Shown in pieces: positions 25,208-34,059 of a DNA stretch of 64,000 nucleotides. The notes beneath the pieces are model-generated. The model searched no databases. It saw only the letters and a program-made list of their open reading frames with translations, and was not told the origin of the DNA. How positions within the stretch are numbered: the first letter of the stretch is position 1; each line of letters opens with the position of its first letter. The position numbers and the translations under genes are program-made. Source of the DNA: Tunturibacter empetritectus (GTDB lineage: Bacteria > Acidobacteriota > Terriglobia > Terriglobales > Acidobacteriaceae); assembly GCF_040358985.1 (NCBI RefSeq), contig NZ_CP132932.1:1488001-1552000 (forward strand), in the 5' to 3' direction.

Positions 25208-25609
25208 TTATTGTTTGACCGTTAACTGATTTGTCACTTTGTCCTGACCAACGATAGCCGCTGTCTTGGAGGCGATATTCTGCCTCTCCTCTTCGGATTT
25301 GACAGGCCCCTTTAACGTTACGGCTCCATCCTGAGTGATGATCTTCACGTTGTGCGCATATGTCGAAAGCGATTTGTCCGCCATGATTGATTGACGGATT
25401 TTCTTGCTTGTAAGGCGGTCTGCTGTGTTTTCTTTTTGCTGGTCCGCGGTCGTTTGTCGCGCTTTGTTCCTCGCTGAGTTGTCTGCAGCAGGAGAAGCGG
25501 CAGGTTGTGCCTGGTCTTGAGCAGGTAGTGCAACAGGCAGAAAGCACAGCGCCATGAGCACACAACAGGTCATAGCCGATTTCCGTAGGTTTTGAAGCTT
25601 TGTTGACAT
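25208..25609 (-). CDS. BON-domain secreted protein
   Basis: 133 residues from the ATG at 25609, chosen for the AAGGGAG upstream. A signal peptide ends near PVALPAQD, and a Gln/Ala/Lys-rich linker leads to one BON domain (IRQSIMADKSLSTYAHNVKI...GAVTLKGPVKSEEER...). BON proteins bind phospholipid or envelope surfaces and are often stress-induced (OsmY type). It shares the upstream 26-base element with the gene at 22617-22811. Confidence 0.88.
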   Translation of the reverse strand: MSTKLQNLRKSAMTCCVLMALCFLPVALPAQDQAQPAASPAADNSARNKARQTTADQQKENTADRLTSKKIRQSIMADKSLSTYAHNVKIITQDGAVTLKGPVKSEEERQNIASKTAAIVGQDKVTNQLTVKQ

Positions 25610-25722
25610 ATGTGTCTCCCTTAATAAGCACTGCGAATCGCCTGAGTTATGTCGCGCGAATTGCATTGGTGAACAGTTCGGGGGTATGCCTTCGGATCAA
25701 TACCTGCAGCGTCACCGCCCCT

Positions 25723-25748
25723 TACAAAATGTATGATGCCGAACACTT
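25723..25748 (-). promoter_or_regulatory. Shared upstream element, copy 2
   Basis: TACAAA-A-TGTATGATGCCGAACACTT, one base different from the copy at 22933-22958, 114 bases before the BON gene start, with a similar AT-rich flank. Confidence 0.6.
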
Positions 25749-26143
25749 CTTCGCGCGCGAGCGAATCTGAATTTATTTTTGGTACTCCAGGTACGTTTTC
25801 GTTTCCTGCGTAGGCACTGCTGATGCCGAAAGGCGCTAAAACACGAGTTTCCTACGCAGGGCCTTCCCGCAGAAGTCAGTCAGGACTGTACGAAATAATG
25901 CGGCAAACACAGCAATTAGGACGCAAGAATCCGAGAGCAGGTCACTCGGTCTATCAAACTGCAAAAAGCCTGGCAGATATGGACCAGACTTCCCAGATGA
26001 TTGCACACGGACGGAACGCCTACGGAATCGCCTTGTCACTTCTGCAGGCTTTTCATTCTGATGCAACAATCTGTTCTCGCCAGTCATTCGACGGAAACGA
26101 AGATCTGTTTAGATCGCTATCACGGTTCCAATGACCGTCCACA
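25749..26143. other. Stretch without a supported gene
   Basis: A plus-strand frame at 25823-26134 has no family features. The right end runs into a decayed recombinase on the minus strand, whose C-terminal end may extend into this stretch. Confidence 0.35.
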
Positions 26144-26500
26144 TCATTTACGAAAGATGTTTGGTCCCCCAGGCACCTCTCGTGGGTCGAATGGAGGCAT
26201 GGCCGAGGAGCAGCTGAATTTGCTTTGGTGCCCCTTCTGCTTCCGGCAGAGTTTCGCGCGAGTCTGTCGCAGGTCGTACGGCGCGAGTTTGCTCAGTTCT
26301 GGGCCCTTGCGTAGCGCATCACCAGGCGCTAGACCGCCATGGCTTCCGTGATCTTTATTCAGACCACATCGCCCTTGTTGATGAGCCTGAAGCTCAGACC
26401 GGTCCAGAACCCTGCCGCAGCCAAACATAGTCGATCCGATGCTTTACCCCCTGCTAAACCACGGTCCGTATCCGATTTCCCTTGTCAGTCGGGTCGGGAA
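26144..26500 (-). pseudogene. Decayed tyrosine recombinase (C-terminal catalytic half)
   Basis: Pieces in three minus-strand frames line up with a phage-type integrase: DKGNRIRTVV (catalytic-core strand, near 26470); FRLINKGDVV-stop-IKITEAMAV-stop-RLVMRYA (near 26330-26400); LAPYDLRQTRAKLCRKQ (box with the HxxR arginine, His changed to Tyr) and, in another frame, APKQIQLLLGHASIRPT (the GH motif). Two TGA/TAG stops replace tryptophan-like positions, and frameshifts occur, so it is dead. The N-terminal half is not recognisable. Such enzymes integrate islands or phages into tRNA genes. Confidence 0.75.
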
Positions 26501-26629
26501 ACTTCCGAGATGATCAGCCTCTGAAATGCAACACTCTCGACGCTAAAGTCACCATCAGAAAAGAGCGTCTGCTTCACTCTTTCAGTCATCAGAATAGGGT
26601 GTAAGAAAAGAACAAAGAGGTAAAGGAAT

Positions 26630-26851
26630 ATGCCATTAGAAAGCGATACCCAACCATCCGTTTCAAAAATTGAGAAGATGCCAGCGTGTCATGAACGACT
26701 GGAGCTTGCGCTAAGGTTTTTGGCGGCAGCTGGAGAGTGTGTGAACTCAGTAGGCCCTGGCAGAACGAGCTCGAGCCGTTCAGACCTTCTTTGGACGTAC
26801 AACGCCATGGTGAATCATAGTGATCGGTGCCATAAGTGCACAGAAGTCTGA
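26630..26851 (+). CDS. Possible small protein, unknown
   Basis: 73 residues with AAAGGA well placed before the ATG. Contains PACHERLELALRFLAAAGE and ends HSDRCHKCTEV, so a Cys/His pair at each end could bind metal. No family is recognised. It could be spurious, as it lies in a decayed zone. Confidence 0.35.
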   Translation: MPLESDTQPSVSKIEKMPACHERLELALRFLAAAGECVNSVGPGRTSSSRSDLLWTYNAMVNHSDRCHKCTEV

Positions 26852-27543
26852 GCTGATTGATATAAATCATTGCATTGACTTATGGACTCGCATTCAGACG
26901 AACCAAAGATAAATACCTTAAGGTAGTCGGACCTGTAAATGAGACACCCTCGTCGCCTGCTATCCATCTAAGTTCGGGCGTACTGGCGGAGGCCGCCCAT
27001 AGCAGGTGCCTTAGAGCAGTGTTTTGAGAATCTGATCAGGACGGCAGAAGCAGCTTAGGCAGGGGATGTGTCTCGATGTGTAGAACGAACTCAGACCGAA
27101 GCAAAAAGCTTGGCTTGAGTAAGGATTGGCCCAGGCTACCCGAACAAGCTCAGTAAAGAAGCGATCCCTGATGTTTTTGACTGGCGGTATTTGGGGTGCT
27201 AAATAGGGTGCCGAAAACTTCAGGTTATGTGATTTCCAGTGCTTTTGAGTCGTTACGATCGCCATCGATGCTCATGAATTCAATAAGTTACAAACGTTGA
27301 GTTATATGGCATGGAAGAGTCATCGATTCGATCCCAATCAAGTCCACAGATAAACGATATAGATTGGTAAGTTTATCGACATCGTTCCTCATCACCCCGG
27401 AACACTGGGAGGCATGAACGGTGCGTGCGGCACTCAGCCACTGCTCGAAAGTATCGGAGTTGATGGGATTTCCATGACAAACCCCTCCTGGTTTGAATTG
27501 CAAGCTGTTTAGGGCTAAGTTCGCGATTCTCGCTTTCACATTT
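26852..27543. other. Gene-poor stretch with repeat copy 2
   Basis: No gene with support. It holds the second copy of the repeat at 27195-27275. A minus-strand frame from 27265 begins …LKFSAPYLAPQIPP and resembles the start of the ParB-like frame at 15 kb, then becomes non-coding in character. Confidence 0.5.
27195..27275. repeat. Diverged direct repeat, copy 2 (first copy at 15081-15159)
   Basis: GGTGCT-n4-AGGGTGCCGAAAACTT at 27195-27220, a 35-base unlike spacer, then CGATCGCCATCGATGCTCAT at 27256-27275, identical to the first copy. Same orientation, 12.1 kb apart. Confidence 0.7.
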
Positions 27544-28248
27544 TCACAACTGTTGTCTGACTCCCGCTTCATTTGCCAAGGGCTTCAACTGGTGCGATAA
27601 GTCGCCTTGGAGAGCGGCCTTAGCTTCCTTTCGGCGAAAGGTCATTGCGAGCGGCCTTTGTTTGACATCTTCCATGAGGAAGCCCAAGCCGCTGTAGAAC
27701 GCAAACGCGGCGAGCAAAAAGCCTGTCCATGCTGCGAAGAGAACCGCGCCGCCACCAAATCCAAATTGCACCAAGCCGCCGCCGCTGGATCGTAGGATTG
27801 CGATGGTCAAGAGAACTCCAAGCAATGGCTTTCCTGGGAATGTCACTACCGTAAGGACGATCAGGATGAGGGCCAGGAGGAGTAGAAAAACTCCCATCGC
27901 GATACTGGTGCTGCCTGGTACGCCAGTGTAAAATTCAACCCCTTGCACCACCCATGCTGCGGCAAAGATGCCCATAGCTGTGGCTCCTCCGGAGTCTCGC
28001 GAAAGGAAAGCCATGATGCACGGGATTAGCTCAAGGGGAGCGACGAAGGCCAATAGCATCACCGCGAGGAGCTTTGTGTCCGCCAACGGAATCCAGTGAA
28101 GCGCATAAGCGCTGAGCAATGCATTTCCCACTCCGAAGCCGAAGCATCCGAGGGGGAGGGCAGTGCCATAAGGACGCACGACAATCCTTGTGATTGACTG
28201 GACATCCGCTGGTTTTGTGTTCTCATCGCTCATATCTGCTTCATGCAT
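27544..28248 (-). CDS. Multi-helix membrane protein, possibly GPR1/FUN34/YaaH-like
   Basis: 234 residues from the ATG at 28248, which overlaps the stop of the gene before it; an ATG at 28233 is also possible. Six hydrophobic segments. The phrase RPYGTALPLGCFGFGVGN near the N-terminus and a Gly-rich LRSSGGGLVQFGFGGG resemble acetate/succinate-uptake YaaH proteins, but the family call is weak. Last gene of the six-gene operon. A charged tail (FRRKEAKAAL) follows the last helix. Confidence 0.6.
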   Translation of the reverse strand: MHEADMSDENTKPADVQSITRIVVRPYGTALPLGCFGFGVGNALLSAYALHWIPLADTKLLAVMLLAFVAPLELIPCIMAFLSRDSGGATAMGIFAAAWVVQGVEFYTGVPGSTSIAMGVFLLLLALILIVLTVVTFPGKPLLGVLLTIAILRSSGGGLVQFGFGGGAVLFAAWTGFLLAAFAFYSGLGFLMEDVKQRPLAMTFRRKEAKAALQGDLSHQLKPLANEAGVRQQL

Positions 28249-28714
28249 TGCAAAAACTGCCGAGAACGGTTCCAAAGATTACGTGCGAAAGCAAAACCGC
28301 AATGGGTGTCTTGGCGCCATAGTTGAGTGCAAGAAAACCAGGTGGTTCCAGCCTGCGTGTTGCTGATGGCCCAGCCCATTCGGTCGCCATCCGCGGGTGC
28401 AGGTTGGGCATCAGAGACATACCCAGTGTGAGGACGATAGTGCCTTGAACAGCCCCAAAGAGGGCGCCTCGCCACCAGGAAGGCCCGCCAAGAAAATGGA
28501 AAGCCACGATGTATGGCAGGGCGAAGATTAAACCGCTTACGATGTGCAGTCCAAAGCCCCACAAGCGAGCTTTTGATCGTGCCGAAGTAACCATTGTGCC
28601 GAGCATAAAGGGCAAGCTCATCCGAGTGAGGTGAAGGGCTTGAGTAATCGACTCGAATGTAGCTTGTGCGAGCGTCGCCATGACGCCCCAGAACAACCAG
28701 CTTTGCCAGTTCAT
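28241..28714 (-). CDS. Four-helix membrane protein, unknown function
   Basis: 157 residues from the ATG at 28714, whose ATGA overlaps the GH15 stop. Four hydrophobic segments, with ATFESITQALHLTRMSLPFMLG near the start. I do not recognise a family. The coupled overlaps on both sides show it is translated as part of the operon. Confidence 0.7.
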   Translation of the reverse strand: MNWQSWLFWGVMATLAQATFESITQALHLTRMSLPFMLGTMVTSARSKARLWGFGLHIVSGLIFALPYIVAFHFLGGPSWWRGALFGAVQGTIVLTLGMSLMPNLHPRMATEWAGPSATRRLEPPGFLALNYGAKTPIAVLLSHVIFGTVLGSFCNA

Positions 28715-30612
28715 TGCTTCGCCTCGATCCATTGACGTGCGCTATTTCTCACGTCCTCTGCAACTTCTTTTCGTCGTTTTTCAATGGCAAGTGCAGCGCT
28801 GATCAGACCAATATGTGTAAAAGCCTGTGGGAAGTTTCCCAGCGCGGCACCGCTCTTCGGGTCGATCTCTTCGGCGAACAAGCCGACATCATTCGCGTAC
28901 CGGAGAAGTTCTTCAAAGGTTTCCTCTGCTTGTTTCAGGCTACCTCCGCCCATGGCCAGATGCTCAACTGCCCAAAAACCGCAGATGCCGAAAGCTCCTT
29001 CCTCAGGGAATGTACCTCTACCGTCCGGTCGATTTCGGTAGAGGAGGGACCCGCCCGCACCTAGCTCATTCTTGATGCGGTTATAGGTGCCTTGAAGCCG
29101 CTCTGAAGAAGCTTCGTGGAAGTTGTGGAATGACATGAGCAGAAGACTAGAGTCCATCTTCTCCGACCCCGGCTCACTAGCGTAACTACGGATGCGGTCG
29201 TTCCAGGATTGGGTTTCGATAAAAGTGCGGATTTCATTCCGAGTCTTTTTGAACGCTTCGATCTGCTTTACGTCGATCGTCCCGGTCTCTGCAAATTTAA
29301 CAAGCTCGTCGAGCGCCACCCAACATAACAGAAGAGAATGTGTATGCAAGACCGGCTCACCCCTTGGCTCCCAGATTCCCGCGTCCGGTTCGCGCCAGTG
29401 TTTGCATACATAATTGCCGAAATTGACGATTGTTTTTGCGGTGTCCCGGTCGAGCTTGCCTTTGCCCTTGTACAGCTTCGCCGAGGCGCAGATGACCTCC
29501 CCATAGAGGTCCATCTGCACTTGCGAGCGGGCCGAGTTTCCCATCATAACCGGGACCGAACTCCTGTAGCCGGACAGGCGCGGCAGCTCTTTCTCTTCGC
29601 CCACGATATTTCCGTAGACGTCATACACTACCATTAACTTAGGTTGCGTCAGACGCGTCGCATGAAGCATCCATTCGACAAAGGCTTCAGCCTCAAGCTC
29701 GTGACCCGTGCCGCACAACACATGGACAGCCACAGAAGCGTCGCGCAGCCAGCAATATCTGTAGTCGTAGTTCTTGTCGCCGCCGATCTGTTCCGGCAGC
29801 GAAGTTGTCGCAGCGGCAACGAACGCTCCAGAGGGAGCAAAATGGAGCATCTTAAGCGCCAGCACACTTCGCAAGACGGCTTCACGATATTCCCCGGAGT
29901 AAGAACACTTCGCAGACCACATCTGCCACCAGTCGATGGTTCGAGTGAGCGCAGCGAGTGACCCTTCAGGAAATGCGAGTGCCGCGGGCGCATCAGTCGC
30001 GAAAGTCAGCGAGAAAGATAGTCGATCTCCCGCTTGGATATTGGTCATACCGGTCGCACCGGAGGGATTGAGCTTAAACTCCATCTGGCTTTGTAAGCGA
30101 ACAACCGCGCCCGGGATGTCAACGCGAAGACCGAGCTTCCCGTTATCTTGGATATCGGGCTTCTTTGTTCCATACTGGGGTCGCGGATTGAATTGCACAT
30201 TGATCTCTACTTCTCCGGTCACTCCTTCGAGGATACGGATCAGTTCCCGCTGAGGAACGAGACGGCCGGATGTGAATTCTTCTCCGGCAACCGGCATGAA
30301 ATCGGTCAATCGAACGGTTCCCGTCTGAGTCTCGAATGTTGTTTGGAGCACGTTTGTGTCGTGCACGTATTTTCGGCTTGTGGTGAAGGTAGTCGCGGGG
30401 CAGATCTGCCAGCTGCCTCCGTTCTCTGGCCCTATGAGATAAGCAAACATTGAAGGGCTGTCAAAGCACGGCCAGCAAAGCCAATCAATCGACCCCTCGG
30501 TCGAAACCAGCGCGGCCGAGCGGCAATCCCCAATGACTGCGTAATCCTCAATTCCAAGCTGGAGGCGAGAAAAGGTGGCCGGAAGCTCCTGAATCGGCAT
30601 GGATTGACTCAT
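28711..30612 (-). CDS. GH15-family glycoside hydrolase (glucoamylase/trehalase-like)
   Basis: 633 residues from the ATG at 30612 (ATGA overlap with the oxidoreductase stop, GGGGA upstream). The N-terminal domain (YAVIGDCRSAALVSTEGSID, WLCWPCFDSPSMF) is the trehalase-like beta-sandwich of bacterial GH15. The (alpha/alpha)6 barrel has the signature NYDYRYCWLRDAS and a candidate general base in FPEEGAFGICGFW. There is no signal peptide, so it is cytoplasmic. It hydrolyses alpha-glucosides such as trehalose or malto-oligosaccharides to glucose. Its neighbours are a GMC oxidoreductase and its small subunit, which could use the released sugar. Confidence 0.92.
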   Translation of the reverse strand: MSQSMPIQELPATFSRLQLGIEDYAVIGDCRSAALVSTEGSIDWLCWPCFDSPSMFAYLIGPENGGSWQICPATTFTTSRKYVHDTNVLQTTFETQTGTVRLTDFMPVAGEEFTSGRLVPQRELIRILEGVTGEVEINVQFNPRPQYGTKKPDIQDNGKLGLRVDIPGAVVRLQSQMEFKLNPSGATGMTNIQAGDRLSFSLTFATDAPAALAFPEGSLAALTRTIDWWQMWSAKCSYSGEYREAVLRSVLALKMLHFAPSGAFVAAATTSLPEQIGGDKNYDYRYCWLRDASVAVHVLCGTGHELEAEAFVEWMLHATRLTQPKLMVVYDVYGNIVGEEKELPRLSGYRSSVPVMMGNSARSQVQMDLYGEVICASAKLYKGKGKLDRDTAKTIVNFGNYVCKHWREPDAGIWEPRGEPVLHTHSLLLCWVALDELVKFAETGTIDVKQIEAFKKTRNEIRTFIETQSWNDRIRSYASEPGSEKMDSSLLLMSFHNFHEASSERLQGTYNRIKNELGAGGSLLYRNRPDGRGTFPEEGAFGICGFWAVEHLAMGGGSLKQAEETFEELLRYANDVGLFAEEIDPKSGAALGNFPQAFTHIGLISAALAIEKRRKEVAEDVRNSARQWIEAKQ

Positions 30613-32186
30613 CGCCATTCCCCATCCTGAAGAAATATATCTGCTGTCCGCAGGGACAGCGCCATGATCGTGAGTGCGGGGTTTGCGGGTAGTGCAGACG
30701 GGAAGACAGAGTTGTCGCAAATCCATAGATTTGGCACATCGAAGCTCCGTCCGTTCGGATCGACCACATTCGTATTTGGATTGTCGCCCATACGGCACGT
30801 GCCGATTGTGTGTGCCGATCGTTGGAAGGTCCAGATGTCGGTTGCCCCGGCGGCCTTCCAGGCAGCCGTCATGAGATCCTGGGCATGTCGACTCATACGC
30901 AGTTCGTTCTCGCCATAACTGAAGTGAACACGTGCCTTCTTCATACCCAGGGCATCGCTCTCCTCGGATAGTTCAAGGAAATTGTTTTCAGATGGAAGGC
31001 AATCGCCGTTAATCCCAATACCGGCGACGTGGTTGTACTGTTGCAAGTAATCGACGAGCGGTTTACCCCAAAGGCCGCGCCCTCGCGCCACTTGCATCGA
31101 CCATGTGACCGGAACGATGCCCAGGCTTTGAGTGAGGTAACCGCCGGCGAAGCCTGCCTGTGCAGGCCGAATCGTGTCTTCGCTGATCAGAGACGCGGGA
31201 AAGCCTTTGTTCGGCCGGGTTTCATCGGCGAACGTCCCCCATACCTGCGTAGCCACATGTGCCATGAAGTTGCGACCGACCTGTCCGCTGGAGTTGCCGA
31301 GTCCTTCCCCATGCCCTCCATTGCAATGCAAGAGGAGCCGCGGTGTCTCGACCGCTCCAGCGCACAGGAACACAACCTTGCAGCGCTGTCGAATATTCTC
31401 ATCGCCATGCCGATAGATTACGGCACTCACTCTTCCCTGATTGTTGAGTTCGAAGTTGTGCACAAAGCATTCAGGCCGGATCTCTGCGCCAGCTTTAACG
31501 GCTGCGGGGAGATAGGTCACATCCATGCTGGCTTTCGCGCCGTTGCGACAGCCTTGATGGCAGTATCCGCGATTCACGCAGGCGTGTCGGGCCTCATACC
31601 CTTCCTGCTGGTAATCGCTAGAGACAGCAGCCACCGGCGCCTCGCTGGTGCGGAGGCCAAGTTCGCGAAAGCCTCGCTGCATCAGTTCTGCGGGTGCATT
31701 CAAAGGTACAGGGAGCAGCGGATACCTTCGCTCCGGGTCCCAGGGATATAGTGCCGGACCTGAGACTCCGAAGAACCTTTCGAGCTTTTCGTAATAGGGC
31801 CTCAGATCGTCCACCCTCATCGGCCAGTCAACACCTATGCCGAATTCAGAATGAATCCTAAAATCACGCGGGTCAGCCCGTGGTACAAACGCTCCCCAGT
31901 GAAGCATTGAGCCGCCAACGCCTGTGCCGCTATTGTTACCACCGAACGCCGTCGGAGTGTTTCCTGCACTAAGCCGTTCGCCAAGCCAATAAAGCTCCGA
32001 GGCTGCAACTTCGTCAGTCGCAAAATCACGTCCCGGATCCCAGTTGCGTCCAGCTTCGAAAGCAACTACTCGCAATCCAGCACGAGCCAGCTTCGCCAAC
32101 AATGGCGCTCCACCCGCGCCCGTGCCGATCACTACTGCATCTACTACTTCGTCCGTTCCATATCGCCGCATCGAATCAAGATTCAT
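30609..32186 (-). CDS. GMC-family oxidoreductase (gluconate/glucose-dehydrogenase-like large subunit)
   Basis: 525 residues from the ATG at 32186, which overlaps the end of the preceding gene and has GGGAG upstream. FAD-binding motif VVIGTGAGGAPLLAKLA with FEAG, the FGGNNSGTGVGGSMLHW loop, and the C-terminal GMC end (QRSAHTIGTCRMGDN; ALPANPALTIMALS) are visible. The order with a gluconate-2-dehydrogenase subunit-3 gene is that of FAD-dependent sugar dehydrogenases. There is no cytochrome c gene beside it, so the electron acceptor is unclear. Confidence 0.92.
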   Translation of the reverse strand: MNLDSMRRYGTDEVVDAVVIGTGAGGAPLLAKLARAGLRVVAFEAGRNWDPGRDFATDEVAASELYWLGERLSAGNTPTAFGGNNSGTGVGGSMLHWGAFVPRADPRDFRIHSEFGIGVDWPMRVDDLRPYYEKLERFFGVSGPALYPWDPERRYPLLPVPLNAPAELMQRGFRELGLRTSEAPVAAVSSDYQQEGYEARHACVNRGYCHQGCRNGAKASMDVTYLPAAVKAGAEIRPECFVHNFELNNQGRVSAVIYRHGDENIRQRCKVVFLCAGAVETPRLLLHCNGGHGEGLGNSSGQVGRNFMAHVATQVWGTFADETRPNKGFPASLISEDTIRPAQAGFAGGYLTQSLGIVPVTWSMQVARGRGLWGKPLVDYLQQYNHVAGIGINGDCLPSENNFLELSEESDALGMKKARVHFSYGENELRMSRHAQDLMTAAWKAAGATDIWTFQRSAHTIGTCRMGDNPNTNVVDPNGRSFDVPNLWICDNSVFPSALPANPALTIMALSLRTADIFLQDGEWR

Positions 32187-32835
32187 TCTCCCGCACCTTT
32201 GCCTTCGGCTCCCACCCCTCAACCTTGCCGAGACCCAATTGAACGAAACCGGATAATGCCGCCGAGTCTGCTCCATCCGCGATCCCGCTATACCCTAACT
32301 GTGCCAGGGTCTCAGGGTGTGACATATAAATCCCCGTAACGTCCCCCCGCAGATCCTCGAACCACCTTTGCATCTGAGTTGCGCTGAGACTCGCGACGTC
32401 AACACCAGAATCAGGCTCGCCCGCCTCCATCTCTCCGCTTTCGATCACCCTCAGGACCTGGTTCTTCTTCTCTGAGAGCAATTCAGCAAAACACGCCCGA
32501 AACTCTCTGCGCGCATACCGATCGATCGCCGCTAAGGCTCCGCGATAAGCCGTCAGATCTGGTGGTAGCTCCGAATAACGCCATCCCTTTCCTTGTCCCA
32601 CCGCCAACCGCGCATCAATGCACGTTGCGAAATCGATAGAACGATCGGGCATCGGCGTTACGCATTCCGCGAGCGCCTGGAGTATCTTTTTTTCGCCCGT
32701 CGATAGGGCCGTCTTTCTGCCTGGCTCATCTGAAGATCGGAGCCGCTTCAACAGGACCTCACGCGTCGGAGTGCTTACGCGGTCGGAGTCAATGAGAGCT
32801 AGATAAGAAGGATCGATTTTCTCTTTTGTGATCAT
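32176..32835 (-). CDS. Gluconate 2-dehydrogenase subunit 3-like protein
   Basis: 219 residues from the ATG at 32835, one base overlapping the hydrolase stop; GTG at 32838 is the alternative. The region LSTGEKKILQALAECVTPMPD, YRGALAAIDRYA and MSHPETLAQLGYSG fits the small chaperone-like subunit of GMC sugar dehydrogenases. Classical members carry a Tat signal that exports the complex; none is visible here, so the complex should be cytoplasmic. Confidence 0.82.
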   Translation of the reverse strand: MITKEKIDPSYLALIDSDRVSTPTREVLLKRLRSSDEPGRKTALSTGEKKILQALAECVTPMPDRSIDFATCIDARLAVGQGKGWRYSELPPDLTAYRGALAAIDRYARREFRACFAELLSEKKNQVLRVIESGEMEAGEPDSGVDVASLSATQMQRWFEDLRGDVTGIYMSHPETLAQLGYSGIADGADSAALSGFVQLGLGKVEGWEPKAKVRENES

Positions 32836-33677
32836 CACCCTCGCCTCTCGAAATCCGGTACGATGCGATCTGCGAAGTCGGCGATAAGCTTCGCCAGTTC
32901 CTGCGGCCGTTCCATAGGAAGGAGATGAGCTGCACCGGCCAACACCTTCAGTTGTGCATGGGGAAGATGAGGCATTACCAGCTTTGCCTGCGCATCAAAA
33001 CCCAGCGCTTTGTCTTTGTCTCCCGCCACGACAAGTGCCGGTAAATTCAGTTCTCCCACGCGCTCCGCCCAATCCTCTTTGCTCCCGGAGTCAAGCCATG
33101 CATTCCACGCCGCACAGTTCATGCGCAACACATCGGAGACTGCACGTGTGAAGACGTGGGACGGGAGTGTCTGGGCTGAGTTTTCTTGAATGAATTTCTC
33201 GGCATGCTTTCGATAACTGTTTCCCGGCTTCCCGAGTCTGGCCTGCATCTCAGTCCGCTTGTCGTCGCTCATAGGCTCGGGAGACGCCGGCGACGATGCT
33301 ACCAATACCAAGCCTGCCAACCCCGCGAGTTCCGGGTCATTCTTCGCACGAAGTGCAACGACCATGGAAACCTTGCCAGCCATGCTATGTCCCGCCAGCA
33401 CGAAGCGCTTGAGCTTCAGGGTTTTCAGTCGCGCGATAATGTAATCGGCCATGAGCGCAACCGAGTATCCGTTGACCTCTGCGGCATCACCAAATCCGGG
33501 CAGATCGATGCCGACACACTGCAATCGGGGGGAAAGCAGTTCGATCACCTCCGCCCATTCCTTCCAACTGCCGCCGAGAAACGGCATTACTACCAAAGAA
33601 AGACCAGCGTTGTCTTTGCCAGGAGATTGTTTCAGGAGCACTTTCGTATCAGATTCATAGGCTGTTTGTCTTTCCAT
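32835..33677 (-). CDS. Alpha/beta-fold hydrolase
   Basis: 280 residues from the ATG at 33677 (a GTG at 33686 is too close to AAGGAA). Fold motifs: PFLGGSWKEW, the nucleophile elbow GHSMAG near residue 95, acid in VVAGDKDKAL and a His near AGAAHLLPME. First gene of the six-gene operon. In context it could open a sugar lactone made by the dehydrogenase, but an ordinary esterase is just as possible. Confidence 0.88.
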   Translation of the reverse strand: MERQTAYESDTKVLLKQSPGKDNAGLSLVVMPFLGGSWKEWAEVIELLSPRLQCVGIDLPGFGDAAEVNGYSVALMADYIIARLKTLKLKRFVLAGHSMAGKVSMVVALRAKNDPELAGLAGLVLVASSPASPEPMSDDKRTEMQARLGKPGNSYRKHAEKFIQENSAQTLPSHVFTRAVSDVLRMNCAAWNAWLDSGSKEDWAERVGELNLPALVVAGDKDKALGFDAQAKLVMPHLPHAQLKVLAGAAHLLPMERPQELAKLIADFADRIVPDFERRG

Positions 33678-33686
33678 ACATTTCAC

Positions 33687-34059
33687 ACTTCCTTCAGAAA
33701 CAGCTTGTCGATCTTGAAAGTCCCAACATTCGACATGTATGACGTCAATTTGGTTACAAACCTATTGACATTCGATGCACTTTTGCGAACCAACGGGTGT
33801 AGTTTTGAGTCTGCGTTCGCTCACGCGACAGCTGTAATGTTATGAATCTTGTTAAGCCGGCACACGAAAGCAATGAACGAGATCCTACGAATAAAGACTT
33901 AAGTGATTTTCGGTCTAAATTGTAACCGCACGCATGGTTTGAGCGTCAGACTGCTAGCAGAACGAAACTGCTTTTTCACACGCACCCACTAAGCGATGAC
34001 TCCTCTTTGAAAGTGCTGGAAGTAAGAGGAGTGTTGCTTTGTTAAGGAATCAACACATC
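33687..34059. other. Divergent intergenic stretch
   Basis: Should hold promoters for the six-gene minus-strand operon and for the DUF1440 gene. I see no palindrome longer than a few bases and no gene. Confidence 0.4.

Noticed and set aside
25823..26134. 103-codon plus-strand frame
   Set aside because: No family features, and it runs into the integrase remnant on the other strand.
27288..27572. 94-codon minus-strand frame overlapping the end of the membrane-protein gene
   Set aside because: No ribosome-binding site and it overlaps a better gene.
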